From CAYMTN01 sp964393335 (lineage in GTDB: Bacteria > Chloroflexota > Anaerolineae > Aggregatilineales > Aggregatilineaceae), in NCBI GenBank assembly GCA_964393335.1, contig CAYMTN010000289.1:1-6171 (forward strand): a DNA stretch of 6,171 nucleotides. Direction: 5' to 3'. The translations under genes and the position numbers were made by a program. Below the pieces are notes generated by a model, which searched no databases, was not told where the DNA came from, and saw only the letters and a list, made by a program, of their open reading frames with translations. Each line of letters opens with the position of its first letter. Position 1 is the stretch's first letter. This document shows positions 1 through 5,752 of the stretch, piece after piece.

Positions 1-398
1 CGCGTCCGCTTGTGTACGGTGAAGCGCCAGGCGGTCACGTTGACCGTTTTGTGCCAGTCGATGTGCGTGACATCCGGCGGTTTGTGGCGGGCGTCGGTCA
101 CGACCAGCGCCGCGTCGTCCAGTGTCGCGCCCCGGCGGCTCGGCATCAGGCGTTTGAGCCCGTGCTCGATTGTGTACCCGCCGCCCAGCAGCGCGACCGC
201 GTCAAGCGGCAGTACGATGCACACCGGGCTGACTCCCTGGTCACCCAGGCTGTGCAGCAGCGCCAGCCCGCCCACGTGAACTGCCAGCAGCAGGCCGATT
301 ATCAGCACCGGCACCAGGAACCGGACGGCAAAATGCTCGGTGTCAATCTTTACCACGCGCTGCCGGTCGCCCGACAGCGCCAACTCGTCATGTGTCAT
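1..398 (-). CDS. Two-helix membrane protein, C-terminus cut off by window edge
   Basis: The reading frame is open from an ATG at 398 to the left edge, giving 132 visible residues and no stop. A short charged N-terminus (MTHDELALSGDRQR) leads to two hydrophobic helices at about residues 27-51 and 57-78. A short basic loop (KRLMPSRR) follows, then a polar, strand-rich stretch starting near GATLDDAALVV. Two N-terminal helices followed by a beta-rich cytoplasmic part resemble bacterial membrane proteins with a PH-like domain, but this is only a resemblance because the domain is cut. The start is supported by GGGAG at 408-412, 9 nt upstream and inside the last codons of the response regulator gene. 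The 6-bp gap between the two genes implies co-transcription and probably coupled translation. The family is not recognised. Confidence 0.72.
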   Translation of the reverse strand, partial: MTHDELALSGDRQRVVKIDTEHFAVRFLVPVLIIGLLLAVHVGGLALLHSLGDQGVSPVCIVLPLDAVALLGGGYTIEHGLKRLMPSRRGATLDDAALVVTDARHKPPDVTHIDWHKTVNVTAWRFTVHKRT

Positions 399-404
399 GC
401 AGCG

Positions 405-791
405 TTACTCCCACAGGTCGTCACGTCCCAGCATGCGCCTGATCTCGCGGCGCAGGGACACCGTGTCAAACGGCTTGGTGACATACAGATCAATATCACT
501 ACTGGCAAAGGCGCGTCTGCGTTCAGGTGTTTCCTGCAACACGGAGAGGATGATCACGGGCAGATGGCACAATTCTGGATCGGAGCGGATCGTATTGTAC
601 ACGGCCCACCCGTCCATGCCCGGCATCATGATATCGAGCATGATCAGGTCGGGCTTGATCTGGCGCAGCAGGGCCAGCCCGGCCGGGCCGCTGTTGGCGG
701 GATGGACCTGAATCTCCGGGTGGCGCAGCACGACGCGCAGCAGTTCGACGATTTCGTCTTCGTCTTCAATTGACACTACGTTATATACCAT
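405..791 (-). CDS. Single-domain response regulator (CheY-like receiver)
   Basis: This is a 128-residue receiver domain with no output domain. Counting from the ATG at 791, the acidic cluster IEDEDE is at residues 8-13. The phospho-acceptor is Asp53 in MLDIMMPGMDGW, the conserved Ser is Ser83 in LPVIILS, and the conserved Lys is Lys106 in VTKPF, so all catalytic positions of a working receiver are present. It should take phosphate from a histidine kinase and signal by protein contact, since no DNA-binding domain is present. A TTG 18 bp upstream (809) is in frame, but the ATG at 791 is preferred because GAGGT (797-801) lies 5 nt before it. No kinase gene is visible. The gene sits 6 bp ahead of a membrane protein that may be its partner. 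It is divergent from the ligase gene. Confidence 0.94.
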   Translation of the reverse strand: MVYNVVSIEDEDEIVELLRVVLRHPEIQVHPANSGPAGLALLRQIKPDLIMLDIMMPGMDGWAVYNTIRSDPELCHLPVIILSVLQETPERRRAFASSDIDLYVTKPFDTVSLRREIRRMLGRDDLWE

Positions 792-913
792 GTTGGACCT
801 CGCGTACAAACACAGAGCGGCCAGCTTATGGACAAACCATTTAGAACTCGCAGCATGGGAACAGGGGTTGTTAGTTGTCGGTTGTTGGTAAAAGCGTGTA
901 CCCGCACCGGGTT

Positions 914-942
914 GACCAACAGCTAATCAGCAAAGACCAACA
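914..942 (+). repeat. Direct repeat GACCAACA, two copies 21 bp apart
   Basis: GACCAACA occurs at 914-921 and again at 935-942. The 21-bp spacing is two turns of the DNA helix, as expected for tandem sites of a dimeric or cooperative regulator. The reverse complement of its core, TGTTGGT, is at 883-889, inside a stretch where GGTTGTT itself occurs twice (866-872, 880-886). The exact repeats are seen directly. A regulator-binding role is inference, and short repeats of this kind can arise by chance. Confidence 0.4.
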
Positions 943-979
943 CCCAACCTCTATTGTGCGACTTCGTTATGTTTCCTCC

Positions 980-1008
980 ATTATGTCTAGAATAACATGT
1001 TTTGACCC
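980..1008 (-). promoter_or_regulatory. Weak candidate promoter for the response regulator
   Basis: Read on the minus strand, CATAAT (980-985) matches five of six bases of a -10 box. GGGTCA (1003-1008), 17 bp upstream of it, matches three of six bases of a -35 box. The transcript would have a long leader of about 180 nt before the ATG at 791. A promoter closer to the gene was not visible. Confidence is low. Confidence 0.2.
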
Positions 1009-1059
1009 GCTCGTGCGGATCGCCCTACGGATCCGCCGGGGCGCTCGTGCTCTTTGACC
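1001..1059 (+). repeat. Composite short direct repeats flanking a hairpin
   Basis: TTTGACC (1001-1007) is followed directly by CGCTCGTGC (1008-1016). The same two words recur in reverse order downstream as CGCTCGTGC (1042-1050), two bases, then TTTGACC (1053-1059). Between the copies lies a perfect 7-bp inverted repeat. Both words keep the same orientation, so this is not a simple palindrome. It could be an operator array, a remnant of a small dispersed element, or a duplication. Confidence 0.4.
1015..1036. repeat. Inverted repeat GCGGATC / GATCCGC
   Basis: GCGGATC (1015-1021) and GATCCGC (1030-1036) are perfect reverse complements, 7 bp long, separated by 8 bases. In RNA this would make a GC-rich hairpin. 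No run of T follows on the plus strand, and the short A run on the left (993-995) is too weak to act as a U-tract for minus-strand transcription. An intrinsic terminator is therefore unlikely; a protein-binding site or mRNA leader structure is possible. Confidence 0.45.
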
Positions 1060-1065
1060 AAAGAG
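1050..1065. repeat. Inverted repeat CTCTTT / AAAGAG
   Basis: CTCTTT (1050-1055) and AAAGAG (1060-1065) are a perfect 6-bp inverted repeat around GACC. It lies about 30 bp upstream of the candidate -10 box at 1094-1099, so a protein bound here could contact or block RNA polymerase at that promoter. The repeat is seen directly; the operator role is inference. Confidence 0.4.
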
Positions 1066-1070
1066 ACTAC

Positions 1071-1099
1071 TTTGCTGCATCAGGCGAGCCGAGTATAGT
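1071..1099 (+). promoter_or_regulatory. Candidate sigma-70-type promoter for the ligase operon
   Basis: TATAGT at 1094-1099 matches five of six bases of the -10 consensus. The -35 position is weak: TTTGCT at 1071-1076 (17-bp spacer) or TTGCTG at 1072-1077 (16-bp spacer), each matching three of six bases. Transcription would start near 1106 and give a leader of about 50 nt before the ATG at 1158. A weak -35 with an inverted repeat just upstream would fit an activated promoter, but this rests on pattern only. Confidence 0.33.
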
Positions 1100-1157
1100 T
1101 ATAGCATCCATTCCAAAAACGTGCGTGTTACCCAAAACGAATGGCGGAGAGTGAGTC

Positions 1158-2357
1158 ATGCCAACCGCACCCCTGACCATTGGCATTGAAGAAGAATACC
1201 AGATCATCGATCCCGAAACGCGCGAGTTGACGTCGTATGTCCAGCAGATGATGAACCAGGGCCGCGTCGTGTTGGGCAATCAGCTCAAAGCCGAATTTAT
1301 GCAGTCCCAGATCGAAGTTGGCAGCCATATCTGCCGCAACGTGCAAGAAGCCCGCCAGGAATTGATCCGCCTGCGCCGCACGGTGACCGAAGTGGCCGAC
1401 CAGCACGGCAGGCGCATCGCCGCCGCCTCGACGCATCCTTTTTCACGCTGGCAGGACCAGCACATCAGCGAAGGTGCGCGTTATGACGATCTCGCCTCGG
1501 AGATGCGCGACGCTGCGCGGCGTTTGTTGATCTTCGGGATGCACGTCCATCTCGGCATCGGCAAATCACCCGAAGCCTACGACCTGATGATCGACATTCT
1601 CAACCAGATGCGCTATTTTCTGCCGCACGTCCTGGCGCTGACCACGTCATCGCCGTTCTGGCACGGGCGCGACACCGGCCTGAAGAGCTACCGCAGCCTG
1701 GTATTCGAGAACATGCCGCGGTCCGGCATCCCGCCGCATTTCTCCAGTTACGCCGAATACAAGCATTACGTCGATCTGATGGGTAAGGTCGGCTCGTTGA
1801 TGCGGCGGACCGACACGCAAAAACCAACCGCCAGCGTGGAAGGGCTTGGCGATCCGACCAAAATCTGGTGGGATGCCCGCCCGCATCCGGACCTGGGCAC
1901 GCTTGAGATTCGCATCTGCGACATGTGCACGCACATCGACGACGCCGTCGCTATCGCCGCGCTGATCCAGGCGCTCGCTGCCAAGCTGATCCAGCTCCGC
2001 AACCAGAATATGTCGTGGCGCATTTACCGGACCGCGTTCATCGCGGAAAACAAATGGCGCGCGGTGCGCTACGGCATCGACGGCAAGCTGATCGATTTCG
2101 GCCAGGAAATCGAAGTGCCGATGCGTTTTTTGACGCAAGAGCTGCTCGACATCGTCGACGACGTGCTGGACGGGTTGGGATCGCGCCAGGAAGTCGAATC
2201 CATCAAGACCATTCTCGACCGGGGCACCAGCGCCGACCGCCAGTTGAAGGTGTTCCGCCGCGCGCTCAACGAAGGCGCGACGGAGCAGGAGGCCGTGTTC
2301 GCCGTCGTCGATCACCTGATCGAAGAGACGAGCATAGGTTGGCGCAACCCACGTTAG
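1158..2357 (+). CDS. YbdK-type carboxylate-amine ligase (GCS2 family)
   Basis: This 399-residue cytoplasmic protein belongs to the GCS2 family of ATP-dependent carboxylate-amine ligases (glutamate-cysteine ligase type 2, YbdK group). E. coli YbdK has weak gamma-glutamylcysteine-forming activity and its physiological substrate is unsettled. Family signatures seen are TIGIEEEYQIID at residues 7-18, QIEVGS at 51-56, FGMHVHLG at 126-133, SSPFWHGRDTGLKSYR at 164-179 and WWDARPHPDLGTLEIRICD at 237-255; these include the acidic and histidine residues typical of the metal/ATP site. The length is near that of E. coli YbdK and both ends look intact. The ATG at 1158 has GGAG (1146-1149) 8 nt upstream. 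It is the first gene of a plus-strand set, with 61 bp to the next gene. The true substrate cannot be read from the sequence: glutathione-like thiol synthesis is possible, but no glutathione synthetase gene is present here. Confidence 0.92.
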   Translation: MPTAPLTIGIEEEYQIIDPETRELTSYVQQMMNQGRVVLGNQLKAEFMQSQIEVGSHICRNVQEARQELIRLRRTVTEVADQHGRRIAAASTHPFSRWQDQHISEGARYDDLASEMRDAARRLLIFGMHVHLGIGKSPEAYDLMIDILNQMRYFLPHVLALTTSSPFWHGRDTGLKSYRSLVFENMPRSGIPPHFSSYAEYKHYVDLMGKVGSLMRRTDTQKPTASVEGLGDPTKIWWDARPHPDLGTLEIRICDMCTHIDDAVAIAALIQALAAKLIQLRNQNMSWRIYRTAFIAENKWRAVRYGIDGKLIDFGQEIEVPMRFLTQELLDIVDDVLDGLGSRQEVESIKTILDRGTSADRQLKVFRRALNEGATEQEAVFAVVDHLIEETSIGWRNPR

Positions 2358-2405
2358 TGCCGGAGGAGCCTGCTGCGCTAGAGGCGGAATCCGGGATCAT
2401 GGGGT

Positions 2406-2411
2406 GAGGAG
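2406..2411 (+). promoter_or_regulatory. Strong ribosome binding site deciding the GTG start at 2419
   Basis: GAGGAG at 2406-2411 lies 7 nt before the GTG at 2419. An in-frame GTG at 2404 would overlap this site and has no comparable site of its own. The downstream start is therefore chosen, which shortens the protein by five residues. Confidence 0.7.
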
Positions 2412-2418
2412 ACAGCCT

Positions 2419-2976
2419 GTGACCGTAACCGGACGCGATCCTATCGCCATCAGCGAGTGGATCGTTTTGCTGGCTGCCGCTGCCATGCTGGTCGGATTCG
2501 CGGCGGTTTCATGGACGGACGTCTATATCGCCGGTACGTATCACCCGCATGTTTCCGGCCTGCGGCTGGTCACTGCCGGGCCAAACGCCGAGACGCTCAA
2601 ACCGTCCGACAAGGTGTACGGCTCCGAACGGCCCGGTGTCGCCATCGTCGGCGGCAAATCCTACGAACTTACCGCGCTCGGCACGCTCGCCTACGCCGGC
2701 CTGCTGGCCGTGCCGCTGGCCGCGCTCGGTGGGGCAGCCGTGACGATCCGCGCGCTGGGCAAATCTTTTTTTGAGCGGCGCACGGCGGTGCGGCAGCGGC
2801 GCGTGCTGGCCGCGCTGGTGATGCTGTATTTTGTGCTGGTGTTTCCGGGTTACGCCGCGTCGGGTTATGGCGTCTGGATCGCGGCTGCCGGGTCGGTCGT
2901 GATGCTGATCGTCGCGCCTGCCGCCGATGGCACGTTCGCCCCCTGGAAAATGGATTTTTCCAACCTGTTCCGCTGA
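2419..2976 (+). CDS. Four-helix integral membrane protein of unknown family
   Basis: This 185-residue protein has four predicted membrane helices: about residues 13-32, 86-110, 128-148 and 150-168. Between helices 1 and 2 is a polar loop of about 50 residues (TDVYIAGTYHPHVSG onward), probably outside the membrane. A basic cytoplasmic-type segment (FFERRTAVRQRR) separates helices 2 and 3; by the positive-inside rule this puts both termini in the cytoplasm. The C-terminus ends in an aromatic tail (APWKMDFSNLFR). There is no signal-peptidase site, cofactor motif or catalytic motif that I recognise. It starts 61 bp after the ligase and ends 5 bp before the methyltransferase start, so it is probably co-transcribed with both and coupled to the latter. 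No function is assigned. Confidence 0.82.
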   Translation: MTVTGRDPIAISEWIVLLAAAAMLVGFAAVSWTDVYIAGTYHPHVSGLRLVTAGPNAETLKPSDKVYGSERPGVAIVGGKSYELTALGTLAYAGLLAVPLAALGGAAVTIRALGKSFFERRTAVRQRRVLAALVMLYFVLVFPGYAASGYGVWIAAAGSVVMLIVAPAADGTFAPWKMDFSNLFR

Positions 2977-2981
2977 CGGTC

Positions 2982-3827
2982 ATGCCTGTTCTGAATCGCC
3001 TGACGTTTATCCGGTCGTTGTTTGACGGCGCAGCCGCGCGTTACGAACGCGACGTCGTGCCGGTCTATGCCCCGCTCGCGGCGGATTTTGTGCGATATGC
3101 CGCGCCGCAGCCGGGGGATCGCGTGTTGGATGTGGGCACCGGCACGGGGTTGATCGCGCGCCTGCTGGCGGGCCTGTGTGCGCCCGGCGTGGGCCAGGTC
3201 ACCGGCCTGGACCTGTCCGCCGCATCGTTGGAGGTGGCGCGCGCGTGCACGCCGTCTTATGTCCGGTACGTGTGCGGCGACATCCAGCGCCCGCCGTTTG
3301 CGGCGCGCCGTTTTTCGCTGATCGTGGCGTCGTTCGGGCTGAATGCGACCGATCCGAACCGCAGCCTGCCCGCGCTGCGGCGCTTGATCGCGCCGGGAGG
3401 CCGCATCGTGATCCAGGAATGGGGGCCAGAAGGCGCGCGCAGCCGGGCGTTGGGCCGCGTGTTGGAGCGTTATGTCACGCCTGCACCGGACGAACGCCTG
3501 CAAGCGCTGCGCTTTCACATGGAAGCATACGAGCCGCTGTGGAATGCCTACGTGCAGGACGTGGAGGATACCATCGAGCGGCTGGAAGACCTCGGCCTGA
3601 CCGTGACACACGCCGCCGAAGAGTCGCCGGTTTTGGTGCGGCTGCCGGTTGTCACGTTCCTGGCGTACTGGATGGCGCATCCGGGCCGGTACGAGGAAAT
3701 CCACGCGATGGAACCGGCACAGCGTACCGCGTTCGATGCCGCCGCCCGCGCCGCGCTGGACCGGACCGCGCGTGATGGATACGTCGTTTGGCAGCCGGTC
3801 GTGCTGCGCGTGACCGCGCAAGCGTGA
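2982..3827 (+). CDS. Class I SAM-dependent methyltransferase
   Basis: This 281-residue cytoplasmic protein has a Rossmann-type methyltransferase fold in its N-terminal half. Motif I is RVLDVGTGTG at residues 47-56. An acidic residue that would bind the ribose of SAM is Asp77 in GLDLS. CGD (98-100) followed by FSLIVASFGLNA (111-122) forms motif II, and LIAPGGRIVIQEWG (135-148) forms motif III. This order resembles the UbiE/MenG-like group, but the core is too general to name a substrate. The remaining 130 residues or so form a mainly helical C-terminal region, likely involved in substrate choice. The ATG at 2982 lacks a clear ribosome binding site, so translation probably depends on ribosomes ending at the TGA 5 bp upstream. 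Its stop lies 4 bp from the stop of the convergent small membrane gene, with no terminator hairpin between. Confidence 0.9.
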   Translation: MPVLNRLTFIRSLFDGAAARYERDVVPVYAPLAADFVRYAAPQPGDRVLDVGTGTGLIARLLAGLCAPGVGQVTGLDLSAASLEVARACTPSYVRYVCGDIQRPPFAARRFSLIVASFGLNATDPNRSLPALRRLIAPGGRIVIQEWGPEGARSRALGRVLERYVTPAPDERLQALRFHMEAYEPLWNAYVQDVEDTIERLEDLGLTVTHAAEESPVLVRLPVVTFLAYWMAHPGRYEEIHAMEPAQRTAFDAAARAALDRTARDGYVVWQPVVLRVTAQA

Positions 3828-3831
3828 CGGC

Positions 3832-4041
3832 TCAGCGTTCGGTCGCCACGACGACGCCGGACAGCACGCCGAGGCCCAGCGTGATCAGCAGTACGACGGC
3901 GTAGACCTCGCTCAGTGCATCCGACGGGTTGTACAGCAGAACCACGCCCATCACGACAAACACCGCCATCGCGGCAAATGCCAGCCCGTAGGCGATTTTT
4001 TCACGTGAAGAGAGGGGCGAACCGGTCTGTTTGTGGCTCAT
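3832..4041 (-). CDS. Small two-helix membrane protein (69 aa)
   Basis: A short polar N-terminus (MSHKQTGSPLSSREK) is followed by two membrane helices, about residues 18-37 and 46-66, joined by a tight loop (YNPSDALSEV). The protein ends in ATER. The frame can be extended to 4188, but that would overlap the upstream gene by over 100 bp and the added residues are composition-poor. The ATG at 4041 has AGGA (4049-4052) 7 nt upstream and sits 28 bp after the upstream stop. It is the last gene of the minus-strand set and is probably translated from the same mRNA as the three genes upstream of it. The helical-hairpin layout is common among small bacterial membrane proteins; no family is recognised. 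Confidence 0.72.
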   Translation of the reverse strand: MSHKQTGSPLSSREKIAYGLAFAAMAVFVVMGVVLLYNPSDALSEVYAVVLLITLGLGVLSGVVVATER

Positions 4042-4069
4042 AAGTGGGTCCTGGACACTGTGCGGCGCG

Positions 4070-4705
4070 TCAATCCCCGAAGCGGTACAGGCTGAATCCC
4101 TGCCACCGTCGAGACGGCGGGTAGTATACCACGTCTGATCCGGCGGCATGATCCGGGTTCGTGACGGAAAATCGCACGACAAAATCACGCGGAGTAAGGC
4201 GCACCCAATCGTAATAGGCAGTGGCGCGCGGGTAAATGGCGACCGACAGGTGGCGCGCGTCGTAATCGAGCAGCACGTCCGGGGGCGACAGCCGGACGCG
4301 TTCCGGCGGGCCGAAGGCGGCGACCAGGTCGCCCAGGCGCATCATCGCCGCCGCCGAGCGCCAATCACGTTCGATGACGTAACGATCGGTGCCGGGCAGC
4401 AGCACCAGGGACTGCGGCGCGGCGTGGTCCGGCGCGTACCGGTACGCGACCACCTGATCAGCGCCGGTCGCGTACTCGTCGGGGATGAACTGCGCGCTGC
4501 CGGGCACGACGCCCGGCGCGGCGTCGAGCGCGTCCGTGAAGGCACCCAACGGCAGCCGGAACGGGCACACGTCCAGCCAGCAGCCATCTGACGTCGGGAG
4601 CGGCACTACGTCCGGCGCGGCCCAATGCCCGATCCAGCGCGCGCCGCCGATCAGCAGCGCGCACACGACGAGATGTAACGCGATCCACCCCGCGAAACGC
4701 TGCAC
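4070..4705 (-). CDS. Membrane-anchored extracytoplasmic protein with a Cys pair
   Basis: This is a 211-residue protein starting at GTG. Residues 4-28 form one hydrophobic helix (WIALHLVVCALLIGGARW) that should act as an uncleaved anchor or signal peptide; the rest is soluble and probably outside the membrane. Just after it is GCWLDVCPF with Cys42 and Cys47, close enough for a disulfide. LGAFTDALDAAPGVV follows, then a second alpha/beta part with DLVAAFGPPERV (126-137) and YYDWVRL (164-170). The first part recalls small domains repeated in some extracytoplasmic proteins of Chloroflexota, but I cannot name the family. The start is supported by AGGGG (4712-4716) 6 nt upstream, overlapping the TAG of the permease gene; the gap is 9 bp, so translation is likely coupled. 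Cys15 lies inside the helix and does not make a convincing lipobox. Confidence 0.78.
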   Translation of the reverse strand: MQRFAGWIALHLVVCALLIGGARWIGHWAAPDVVPLPTSDGCWLDVCPFRLPLGAFTDALDAAPGVVPGSAQFIPDEYATGADQVVAYRYAPDHAAPQSLVLLPGTDRYVIERDWRSAAAMMRLGDLVAAFGPPERVRLSPPDVLLDYDARHLSVAIYPRATAYYDWVRLTPRDFVVRFSVTNPDHAAGSDVVYYPPSRRWQGFSLYRFGD

Positions 4706-4714
4706 CGGCGGCCC

Positions 4715-5725
4715 CTAATTTCTGGCCGGGCGGGACGCCCAGCGCACGGCCAATCCAAGCAGCGCGTTTGTCACGAACACTTCGGCGACAATCGCCGCCA
4801 ACAGCGCCGCACCTAACCAGACCGCGTAATGCACGTCGGTCCACGTCTGCAAGGCCGTTTCCAGGTCCATCAAACGCAGCCCCTGGTCGCCCCATACGCC
4901 CATGCCGAGCAGTTCCAGCCAGTGCGTCACGTGCGCGCTGCGGGGCAGCAGCGTCTGGCTCAGCACGTGCGACCCGGCTTCCAATGCCAGCCCGACGACG
5001 ACCAGGTGCGCCAGCACGCCCATCACGCGCAGCAGCAGCATGACTCCGCGCCGGTGGACCCTGGCCGACAGCAGCACACCCAGCGCCGCGTACAGGCCGA
5101 CCAGCACCGGAATCTGCACCAGGGCGGCTGTCATCAGCGCGGCCAGCAGGATCACGGCCCCTTCGAGCGGGACTTCCGGCGTGATGCCCGTGATGTACAG
5201 GTCGATGTGGTAACCCTGGTAATCCGCCACCCCGGCCAGCATCCGCGCGGCGAAAAACAGGCGCGGCAGGACCAGCAGGATCAGCACCCACCGCAACTGG
5301 AAAAACACTGCCGCCCACCGCGCGCGGATCACCATCTCCGCACCGTGACTGGTGACCTTGAATGCTTCCCACGTACCGCGCTGCTGCTCGGTTGTCACTG
5401 CATTTGATGCGGCCAGCAGGGCCAGCGCCAGCGCCCCGCCTTGCAGGATGACCAGCGGGTAATACAACACACTGTACGCCACCGTCCCCGGCGATGATCC
5501 CGCCGCCAGATCGGCCCAGGGCGACCAATCCGCGTCGTATGCCGCCGCGTTGATCCCGACCAGCCCGGCCAGGATCGCCAGCCAGGCCGCCCACACCAGC
5601 CCACGCCACAGCGGGCGTCGCTGGGGACGATCCAGCAGGTAGCGTAACACCGGGTTTTCGGGCTGCGCCCAGGCGGGCAACTGGGCATAGACTGCCCGTC
5701 GAATTCGCATCATGCGGTTATCCAT
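4715..5725 (-). CDS. Six-helix membrane protein, ABC-2-type permease-like
   Basis: This 336-residue integral membrane protein has hydrophobic helices at about 43-62, 84-107, 138-158, 186-215, 225-250 and 300-328. After helix 2 is a cytoplasmic segment, TTEQQRGTWEAFKVT (111-125). An E-x-x-R-G-T-W-E motif followed by a short amphipathic stretch is typical of ABC-2-type exporter permeases, where it couples to the ATPase. I therefore infer an ABC-2-like permease, but the family match is not certain. No ATPase gene is in the window. The start is unsure: the ATG at 5725 has GAGG only 1 nt away, too close to be ideal, and in-frame ATGs at 5713 and 5710 are alternatives. The gene begins 27 bp after the preceding stop and is followed after 9 bp by the Cys-pair protein. 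Confidence 0.78.
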   Translation of the reverse strand: MDNRMMRIRRAVYAQLPAWAQPENPVLRYLLDRPQRRPLWRGLVWAAWLAILAGLVGINAAAYDADWSPWADLAAGSSPGTVAYSVLYYPLVILQGGALALALLAASNAVTTEQQRGTWEAFKVTSHGAEMVIRARWAAVFFQLRWVLILLVLPRLFFAARMLAGVADYQGYHIDLYITGITPEVPLEGAVILLAALMTAALVQIPVLVGLYAALGVLLSARVHRRGVMLLLRVMGVLAHLVVVGLALEAGSHVLSQTLLPRSAHVTHWLELLGMGVWGDQGLRLMDLETALQTWTDVHYAVWLGAALLAAIVAEVFVTNALLGLAVRWASRPARN

Positions 5726-5752
5726 GCCTCGTGCAAAAATGAACCTGACGGT

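Larger units (their letters stand above)
792..1157. other. Divergent intergenic region with repeats and candidate promoters
   Basis: This 366-bp stretch separates the minus-strand regulator from the plus-strand ligase. It is visibly richer in A/T than the genes around it and holds no credible gene: the only ORF inside it (875-1057, plus) starts with TTG and lacks a ribosome binding site. It contains GACCAACA twice 21 bp apart (914-921, 935-942), TTTGACC twice (1001-1007, 1053-1059), CGCTCGTGC twice (1008-1016, 1042-1050), and two perfect inverted repeats (1015-1036, 1050-1065). It must carry the promoter of the plus-strand ligase and probably that of the regulator. Nothing here matches a riboswitch class I can recognise. 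Confidence 0.7.

Noticed and set aside
12..773. A 253-residue plus-strand ORF opposite the receiver and membrane protein
   Set aside because: It is the complement of two well-supported genes. Its His/Gln/Asp-rich sequence is typical of antisense reading through a receiver gene, and it lacks any recognisable domain.
1015..1036. The GCGGATC/GATCCGC hairpin as an intrinsic terminator
   Set aside because: It is upstream of both divergent genes rather than after a gene, and no convincing T-run follows on either strand.
875..1057. A 60-residue plus-strand ORF in the intergenic region
   Set aside because: It starts with TTG, has no ribosome binding site, overlaps the repeats and shows no protein-like pattern.
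1647..2315. A 222-residue minus-strand ORF inside the ligase gene
   Set aside because: It lies wholly opposite a gene with strong family signatures and has none of its own.
2865..3821. A 318-residue minus-strand ORF opposite the methyltransferase
   Set aside because: The opposite strand encodes clear methyltransferase motifs. The minus ORF is rich in Arg, His and Gln, as expected of antisense reading in GC-rich DNA.
4042..4188. N-terminal extension of the small membrane protein to 4188
   Set aside because: It would overlap the upstream gene by more than 100 bp, and the internal ATG at 4041 has a well-placed ribosome binding site just after the upstream stop.
4458..5609. A 383-residue minus-strand ORF overlapping the permease and Cys-pair genes in another frame
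   Set aside because: It is dominated by Gly, Arg and Ala with no helices or motifs, while the overlapping frames encode well-formed membrane helices with good spacing and ribosome binding sites.
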